This document shows, one piece after another, positions 57,876-64,000 of a stretch of 64,000 nt of DNA. The number at the start of each line of letters is the position of its first letter. Position 1 is the stretch's first letter. A program made the translations under genes and the position numbers. This DNA comes from Mrakia gelida. Taxonomy: Eukaryota > Basidiomycota > Tremellomycetes > Cystofilobasidiales > Mrakiaceae. Location of the stretch: the NCBI GenBank assembly GCA_024345305.1, contig BRON01000008.1:1-64000 (forward strand), in the 5' to 3' direction. The notes beneath the pieces were generated by a model. It saw nothing but the letters and a program-made list of their open reading frames with translations, was not told the DNA's origin and ran no database searches.

Positions 57876-58440
57876 GTTGAAGAGGGATGGGTAGTCGTCG
57901 AAAAAGAAGAAGAGAGAAGGTTGTGGTTGGTGGCGAAGGAAGGAGAGGGAAGCGAAGAAGGAGGGAGGAGGAGGGTGAAAGGAGAGGGTTCCCTCCCTTG
58001 GGCGATCAGGCACCAAACCCTCTTCGGGACGAGCGAGGTAAGAGTGAAGGCGATGAGCTCATCTCTAGAGGGAGGAGAGGGAGACGAGAAGCTTTGACGG
58101 GGCTGAGGTGAAGTCGTGGCTGGGAGAGAGAAGGAAGAGTGCGAGCTCGAAGAAGGGGAGCTCGAGGGAGGGAGGAGTTGGAAACGGTGAGCTTCGACGT
58201 CTGCTTCCCCTCCCCCTTCGAAGAGCTCGTTCGCCTTCAAGCACGATCTCAGGCGAAAGAACTAAGCTTTTCAGAGAGCCGTATCTCGATACCTTTTCCC
58301 TGAAACCCTGGAAAACCTCTCCAGGCTTCAACGACCCTTCATCTCGCTCTTCATCTCCTCCCTCTCGATTCGTCTCGCGTCGCTCACCTCCGACCCTCGA
58401 CTTGCAGTCTTCAACGGCATATTTCGCTCCTCACCAACTC
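57876..58440 (-). promoter_or_regulatory. Shared promoter block of gene D
   Basis: On the minus strand: proximal block about 58022-57985 (TTTGGTGCCTGATCG, CCCAAGGGAGGGAACC), distal block about 58265-58185 (TCGCCTGAGATC, GAACGAGCTCTTCGAA, GTCGAAGCTCACCGTTTCC), and a far block to about 58415 (GTCGGAGGTGAGCGA, GATGAAGGGTCGTTGAAGCC) that is also found about 500-540 bases upstream of A. A and D are therefore the most similar pair in this region. Confidence 0.68.
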
Positions 58441-59418
58441 GGACGACGATGTCTTGATGCCTCTTCATCGAGATCCTTCTCGACATCCACGTTTCCTCGA
58501 CTTCAATCCCTTCAGAAGCAGCGACAAGTTAATCATTTGGGCCGTCGACGCGTCGTCGCCTGCTCGAAAAGAATGCTCGTCAGCCGATTCAGCTCGTGTA
58601 GATGTTCGGAAGCGGTAGATCAGCCACTCCGTCAGCTCGCAATGAGGTTGCGTAACGAAGAAAATCTGCACAGAACTTGTCATAAAGCAGGAGAACGCGC
58701 TTCTCTTTGTCGCGTCGCGCAACCGAACTCGTTCTTCTTCCCGTCGAAATTTTCTTGCAGCCAAGATCAGGTCAGAGTATGAGAAGGGTCATCATAGGTG
58801 TACATGCAAGAAAAGCGAAATAATCACCTCATTATTATTCCTGCGAGGCGTCGAGGCGAGAAGACCGTCCTTCGTCGTCGTTCGTCCGTTCGTGGACGTG
58901 AAGCTTGAGGCTGAGGTAGGCCGAGTGGGGGAGACGGCGAGATGTGGGTCTGAGCGAGACAGATAGAGGAGGTGTCAGCTTTAAGCGGCAAGGTTCGATA
59001 GAGGGAGAGGTGAACTCACGATGTCGAAGTCCAAAAAACGAGGCGAGGCGAGCGAAAGACGGACAAGCGGAGATATCCAGAAAGCGAGTTCGGACGAAGA
59101 CGTGTATCTAGGAGGACGAGGAGAGCAGAATCAACATCGTCAGTTCGAGGAAGACATGGCGCGAAGAGGGCGGAAGAAAGAGAGCCCACAGGTGTCGAAA
59201 GGCTCGCCCAGGGTTGGTCAGACAATGCGTTGAAGAGGGTAGGATAGTGGGTAGGCGAGAGTATGAGAGGGTAAGCAAGATAGTTGAGAAGGTTGCTCGT
59301 ATGGCGGCAAATCAAAGGAGAGCAAAAAAGGAGGTGAAAGTTGATCGAGAAGCAAAAGGGAACGACGCGACGCGGGTCGAAACAACGAACGACAACGGCA
59401 ACGACGAGAGCGACCAAA
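58441..59418. other. Intergenic, D promoter to MYND copy 2 stop
   Basis: No gene is supported. Minus-strand intron signals (gtgagttc at about 59018 with gctgac and cag following at about 58980-58965) suggest spliced 3' untranslated sequence of the MYND gene. One GACGCGTC lies at about 58547. Confidence 0.4.
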
Positions 59419-60856
59419 CTACCAGATCGGAGTCCAGCACGTCTTCTTGTGCGTTTTCCAATGCAGCTTTTGATGCTCTGATGAGGACGAAGAGGGAGGA
59501 ACACGACCGAGGGGTCAGCTAGAGTAGGACGCGACTCGAGGCGACGTTTAGTCACGAAAGAGCGAGCGACAGACCTCGAGAGCAGTATCGAACAGCTCGG
59601 CACTGCGTGTGTAAGTTGGGCGAAGAGCGCGGTTAGCTCTCGAGACCGAACGAATGGAAGAGGGAAGCAGAGGAAGAGGACGAGCTCACCCGTCCACAAG
59701 CCATCGTTTCCTCCCCTTCGCTCAGCTCTTTGCACCCTCCAGATTCCATCCCCGCACACACCTCCCAGAATTTCATCTTCTCGCAACACTTCGCGAGTCG
59801 AGCATGCGTCTCCACGTCGCGGTTTTCGTCCAGAAACAGTCTGGGGCCTCGAGCTCTGAGGAAAACCATTTCGACCGCCGGTGCGAGCCGAGGGAGAGAG
59901 GAAACGACATCTTCGACGATCGAGAGGTTGAGTTTGAGTAGCTGAGGAGGTGAAGAATTGATGAGGCGGATGAGAGGGGGAGAGCGTGGGAGAGAGAAGA
60001 GGAGGAAGAGTTGGAGGGCGAGGTGTTCGCTGAGGAGCGTCGCTTTGTCCATGAGGTCTTCCGACGGTTCCACGCAGGTAGCCTGGAATCAACGGGAGTG
60101 CGGGATTCAGTCAGTGTGAGGTGTACTGTAGCGATGGCTGGGCTCCGGCATTAGTAGACGGAGGAGAAGACGGAGCGAGGCGGACGAACCTGAAGCAGCC
60201 CCAACCTGGGAAGAAAGTTCTCGACGAGCTTGTTGACAGTATCCATTCTCTCGGAAGCGAACGTCCATCCATCTTCGGTCTCCCTGACGTATCGCGAGAG
60301 ATAAGCAGCGCTCGCCGGCAGTAAGCTGACCTTTTGAAGGAGGACGGTGGTGTAGAGGGTTTCGGCGGATTCGCTATCTTCCCGAGCACCCAGACGAGCT
60401 TGGAGTGCGAGAGAGGGAAGGTATTGGTGTGCGTACTGAGCCTGTAGGGAGGAAGGAGGACTTCAGAGGAGGGGAACGGGTGTTTGTAGCGTTGAGCAAC
60501 GTAGAGAGCGAACGTAAGAAGGGAGAGAACTTGGACAAAGGACGAACGAGAACGAAACCCGCCTCCGAATCACTGGTTTTCAAGAGGCCCAGAACCCCAC
60601 ACACCTGCAGGAGAAGAAGAAAAGAAAGAGAGCTTTAGTGGCAATGAACGTCTGGCGGAGACTTGACTGAGAGGAAGAGGGAAGGGCCCACTTCTATCGC
60701 CACACGACGCAAGATCTCCTTCCTCTCGCTGACCAGAGATGCTCTCAAGTCTGTTCGTTCTAAATCCCAGGGTTCAGCATCAGGGATAGGCTTGAAGTGG
60801 GATTCGTTGATGCATTGGAATGCGGTTGCGATGGATTCGACCGAAAGGGACGACAT
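59419..60856 (-). CDS. MYND zinc-finger protein, long form, copy 2
   Basis: Paralogue of the gene at 21.6 kb. ATG 60856: MSSLSVESIATAFQCINESH, ending its first exon at RRVAIEV. Middle exons encode an unrecognised helical body (ALQLFLLFSLPRSPPLIRLI; SIVEDVVSSLPRLAPAVEMV). The finger begins CCEKMKFWEVCAGMESGGCK with LSEGEETMACGR, continues in the 28-nt micro-exon (59602-59575; CRAVRYCSR) and ends HQKLHWKTHKKTCWTPIW, TAG at 59421-59419. The C-terminus matches copy 1 (HKKTC..P.W) and all zinc ligands are present. It is divergent from the gene at 61119 with a 262-base gap. The function is unknown beyond likely protein binding through MYND. Confidence 0.8.
59575..59602 (-). other. 28-nt MYND micro-exon (long form, copy 2)
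   Basis: Acceptor acgcag, donor gtctgtcg; 28 bases with the same phases as in the other copies. Confidence 0.75.
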
Positions 60857-61118
60857 GGGTGGGGAGGGAAGGGAGGAGAGGTCGAACGCAAGACGTCGAG
60901 CTCGTTCGAACTCGCTCCTCCTTTGCTTCCCTCACGACCACGAACATTGACTTCGGCCACTTTTCCCAACCTCGACATCCTCAGCTTCTGCTCATACGCT
61001 CGCCCATCTACAAAGCACTTGGAAACTTTCGACTCGAACCCAGAACCTTCGCATCTCCCCGGCTGCTTCCGATTGACTTCCATCTCCTCCTCTTCGCCTT
61101 CTCTCCAACAACCCGACC
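60857..61118. promoter_or_regulatory. Short divergent promoter, MYND copy 2 / unknown gene
   Basis: Only 262 bases separate the two start codons, so regulatory elements must be shared or very compact. Confidence 0.45.
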
Positions 61119-62096
61119 ATGGCGCTTCCATCTAGGTCAGTGATCGTTCTTGTACTTTCATAACGAACTCTGAGTCCGAGGCTGCGGAGAAATCTATCAA
61201 GATCGGACGAGAGCGAGGTCAAGAGCAGAGCTCAAAGAACGAGAGCTCAAGCTGACCTTCCCTCCTTCCCTCTCACCTCTCAGATCCAGCTCGATTCTCG
61301 CAACCACCCTACCTACCGTCCCCGACCTTCAAGCCTACCGCATCTGGGATATGCCTCAGGTGGTCGTTGTCGAGATGGGTCGACAAGGCTCAGTTGCAGC
61401 CATACCTAACAAGCTCGTGCGCTCCTTCAATCGATCCTTCTCCCGAACCTTTCACTCGACTAACCCTGACTCCCCCTCCTCTCTCTCTCGCAGTTTCACG
61501 AGCTGATAGTCACCTACGGGGAGGCAAAGACTTCCATCCTACCGGTTCTCAGCCTCATCCAAACCATCTTCCCCAACGAACCACGCCCTGCTCTCGAACA
61601 TGTTTGGTTGACCAAAGGTATGGCTGGAAAGCGAGAGGATATCGCTGCTTGGTGGGAGGAAGATCGGCTCAGGAATCTTGCGAAGAGGAAGGTTGAGGTG
61701 GATAGGGAGACGGAGATGGAGATTGGGCCAGAGATGTGAGTCTAGCTGGTGGGGAAACGAAGAAAGGACGAGCTTTGAGCTCGAGCTCACGTCCCTTCCC
61801 TCATGGCCGTCGTTTCTACAGGCCCAGTGGTCTCAGCGACTTCAAGGACCTTCTCGGACCTCCTTCTCATACCTCTTCAACAGAGGTGGTCGTCGCGTCA
61901 GCCAGTTCAGCCTACACGGACGCCCCAGCGTCAGTTCCTCCCATCTCGCTCGTTTGATCTCACCTTCGCTCGCTCGCTTCGAACGCGTCGACTGACCACG
62001 TTTTCTCTCTTTCCCTGTATTTTAATTGCATCATCAGCTACGACGTCACCGCCAACCCAATTCTGGACTTCTTCAACAAGCGATAAGCTCTATCCT
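61119..62096 (+). CDS. Unrecognised compact protein
   Basis: I do not recognise the family, but the exon model is clean. ATG 61119 gives MALPSR; after an intron (gtcagtga, ctgacc, ctcag) comes SSSILATTLPTVPDLQAYRI with WDMPQVVVVEMGRQGSVAAI. A further exon reads FHELIVTYGEAKTSILPVLS, LIQTIFPNEPRPALEHVWLT, KGMAGKREDIAAWWEEDRLR. The next is a Ser-rich stretch (PSGLSDFKDLLGPPSHTSST). The last exon, after donor gtcagt at 61930, gives YDVTANPILDFFNKR and TAA 62094-62096. The protein is about 190 residues, soluble, with no signal peptide or membrane helix. The Trp/Glu-rich helix and the short C-terminal DFFNKR tail look conserved. Confidence 0.7.
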
Positions 62097-62407
62097 CGAA
62101 GGGGTGAGTCTTCCTCGAGCCGAGTCGTCGGTCGAACGCGTCGAGCTCACCGTCTTTCTTTTTCGTTCTCTTCTTCCCCTCCTCCCCACTCTCGCGGACA
62201 GGCAATCTCGGAACATAGATACCTCGGCTCTTTAGCTATCCAATCTACGTACGTGAACTCTTTCTCTCCTCCTCTTCCTCCCATCGGCCCCCTTCTCCCA
62301 TCAAACCCACTGACCTCCCTCTTCCCTCCCCTCCTCCTCCCAAATCCAGACACCCTTCGCTCAATACCTATGCCCCCTTCCCCTCCCTGCCTTTGATCTC
62401 TCTCCAT

Positions 62408-63307
62408 CTAAGCCACCGCACCCCTCCTAACTCTCCCCAACCCACCCTCCTCCTCACTTCCACTCGCCTCACTCTCCCTCTCCCTCGCAACCTCCTCGAA
62501 ATCGATCCTCTCCCTTCTTCGCATCTTCGGACTGTCGAACCCGTTTGTGCTCGGGGACGTGGGAGGAGTGTACCATTCCGTCGGTTGCCTAGCTCTGCTC
62601 GAGGCGACTTCGATCCCCGGACAGGAGGTCGTTCGTTGATGCCCTCGCCGCGTCGAAGTCGAAGACGTGGGAGTTGAGGCTGACGTCGTCGATCCTGAGG
62701 ACGAGCTGGTTCGTGTGGGGGTGGGATACGGCTGAAGGAGGTCTTGATCATGTTCGTCGAGGTTGATGAAGAGGGAGGAAGGTCGACCTCGAGCTTGTCG
62801 TTCCCGTTCTGACCCTCCCTCGACGCGTTCTTGCTCCCCTCCCCAAACAACAGCGGCAGCTCCTCTCCGCGCCCTCACGGCAACTGCGACCTTGACCTCA
62901 TCGGCGCTGACGGTTCGGCTCCTCCTCCCACTCCCGTCTTTGGAGCTGGTTTTGGCGAAGATCCTCTCGATTTCGACCTCCCAGTCGTCCGGTTCGAGAG
63001 CGGGAGACGACGAGGAAGATGGTTGGCGACGTCTTCGAGAAGGGAGAGACTGGACCCATTCCCTGTGACGTTCAACTTCCCAGGCTCGGGAAGAAGGAGC
63101 GGTGATGGTGGTAGTGAGTTTGAGAGCTTCGGGTGTGGTGGGAGGAGTCTGAGGAGGAGCGACGTGAACGAAGGGGTTGAAGTTCGGACCGGGAGGGATG
63201 GAGGGGAAGGGCAAGGTGGGTCGTGTTGAAGGAGCTGAGAATTGGGAGTGAGAATGGGAGGGAGAAAGAGTCCAGGGTGGGTTTGAAGCGAGAGGAGAGC
63301 CGGGCAT
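62408..63307 (-). CDS. Disordered Ser/Pro/Arg-rich protein, single exon
   Basis: An uninterrupted frame of 299 codons from ATG 63307 (MPGSPLASNPPWTLSPSHSH) to a stop at 62408. It contains SIPPGPNFNPFVHVAPPQTP, AWEVERHREWVQSLPSRRRR, DDWEVEIERIFAKTSSKD and SSLFINLDEHDQDLLQPYPT, short hydrophobic and acidic motifs in a disordered Ser/Thr/Pro background. The tail, PKMRRRERIDFEEVARERES, is charged. No family is recognised. The mixed composition and lack of stops favour a real gene over a shadow frame, but lack of introns is unusual here. Confidence 0.55.
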   Translation of the reverse strand: MPGSPLASNPPWTLSPSHSHSQFSAPSTRPTLPFPSIPPGPNFNPFVHVAPPQTPPTTPEALKLTTTITAPSSRAWEVERHREWVQSLPSRRRRQPSSSSSPALEPDDWEVEIERIFAKTSSKDGSGRRSRTVSADEVKVAVAVRARRGAAAVVWGGEQERVEGGSERERQARGRPSSLFINLDEHDQDLLQPYPTPTRTSSSSGSTTSASTPTSSTSTRRGHQRTTSCPGIEVASSRARQPTEWYTPPTSPSTNGFDSPKMRRRERIDFEEVARERESEASGSEEEGGLGRVRRGAVA

Positions 63308-63840
63308 GAAGAGGAGGCGACGCGCGACGAGGGCGTTGAGAGTTGGAAGTTAGGGAGTGGGTGTGGGTGAGGTTTGGATGGGTGGGGTGGATCCGAGTTT
63401 GGGAACGGGAACGGGGAGATTGTGATGATCGTGCGTAGCTTCGGATGAAGAAAGAAGGACCTGAGACGAGAAGGGGAGAGAGAGCGGGAGGGGAGTGAGG
63501 AGGCGACGGTTCCGAGAGATCGTCAGACGCGATCGATTTTTCTTCAGCTTGCAGAAATGCTCGACAGTTGAAAGCTTGAGATCAAGAGCATTCTCACGAG
63601 ATAAAAACTATGGTCCTCGATCCGATTTGAGTCCGAACTCGCTCGGGCTTGTTCGCTCCTCCTTCTCCGCTCGATTTGCTGACCTCCAACTCCTTCTCCT
63701 CCTCCTTCCCTTCTTTCTTACTTGACTAGAGAACACGACCTACAGATCTTCCAAGCTCTTCAAGGGTGAGCTCGTCTCTTTCCTATGGATTCACTCTCCC
63801 TTCGCTGACTCGTTGACCCTCGTTTTTATTTCACAGTTGA
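63308..63840. other. Upstream region of the last gene
   Basis: Between two start codons that diverge. The plus strand shows an intron-like segment (gtgagctc at about 63764, gctgac at about 63803, cacag at about 63835) just before the ATG, suggesting a spliced leader. Confidence 0.4.
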
Positions 63841-64000
63841 ATGAGCGGACCTCCTTTGAACGAGGATGGAAGGGAGAGACCTCCTCGACCTCCTTCCATC
63901 CACTCCCGACCTCCCTCTCCAACCACCAACACCTTACAACTACACAACACTTCTTTCTCTCCCTCTACACCTCTCGATCGACCTCTTCGCCGACTTCCAT
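63841..64000 (+). CDS. 5' end of an unrecognised gene, cut by the window
   Basis: ATG 63841, six bases after a probable leader acceptor, opens MSGPPLNEDGRERPPRPPSI followed by a Ser/Pro/Thr-rich stretch to the window edge. Only 53 codons are visible, all low complexity, so no function can be given. Confidence 0.5.
   Translation, partial: MSGPPLNEDGRERPPRPPSIHSRPPSPTTNTLQLHNTSFSPSTPLDRPLRRLP

Overview
The window looks like chromosomal DNA of a basidiomycete fungus, most likely an intron-dense Pucciniomycotina-type yeast. Nearly every gene is cut into many short exons. The introns start GTGAGT (or GTAAGT, GTCAGT), carry a strong CTGAC branch site about 25-45 nt before a pyrimidine-rich CAG, and are mostly 60-120 nt long. 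Gene content is eukaryotic and fungal: folylpolyglutamate synthase, bleomycin hydrolase, CDP-diacylglycerol synthase, NOP10, POT1, a family X DNA polymerase, CCT zeta and NAA50. I see no operons, CRISPR, phage genes or transposons. The species is an inference.

Layout. 0-10 kb: folylpolyglutamate synthase (5' end outside the window), an unrecognised gene, and a coiled-coil gene with two apparent frame breaks. 10-19 kb: bleomycin hydrolase (-) divergent from CDP-diacylglycerol synthase (+), then an Asn/Ser/Gly-rich stress-type protein. 19-24.5 kb: an F-box-like gene (+) facing a MYND zinc-finger gene (-), then NOP10 (-). 25-38.5 kb: a disordered protein (+), a large POT1-type telomere protein with repeated OB folds (-), an NAD-binding epimerase-like protein (-) and a BRCT/family X DNA polymerase (+). 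38.5-42 kb: two tandem small hydrophilic paralogues (-) and a CsaA-like tRNA-binding-domain protein (-). 42-61 kb: a second F-box-like gene (+), four related genes A(+), B(+), C(-), D(-) pointing inwards around CCT6(-) and NAA50(+), and a second long MYND gene (-). 61-64 kb: three unrecognised genes, the last running off the window.

The most interesting part is the 42.5-61 kb region. Genes A-D share promoter blocks at matching distances from their start codons, similar N-termini and similar 3' flanks. B, C and D end in a MYND-type zinc finger whose central C-x5-YC segment is encoded by a 28-nt phase-matched micro-exon. The same 28-nt micro-exon occurs in both long MYND genes. In C the second cysteine codon of the micro-exon reads TGA. 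In B the micro-exon has lost its AG acceptor and exon 1 carries a frame change. A has no finger. The F-box/MYND pair at 19.6-23.1 kb has a second copy whose two members (42.5 and 59.4 kb) bracket the A-D cluster. This reads as a locally duplicating, birth-and-death gene family; its function is unknown.

A second window-wide signal is the palindrome GACGCGTC. I counted about 33 by eye, against roughly 1-2 expected from base composition, many of them in introns and gene flanks.
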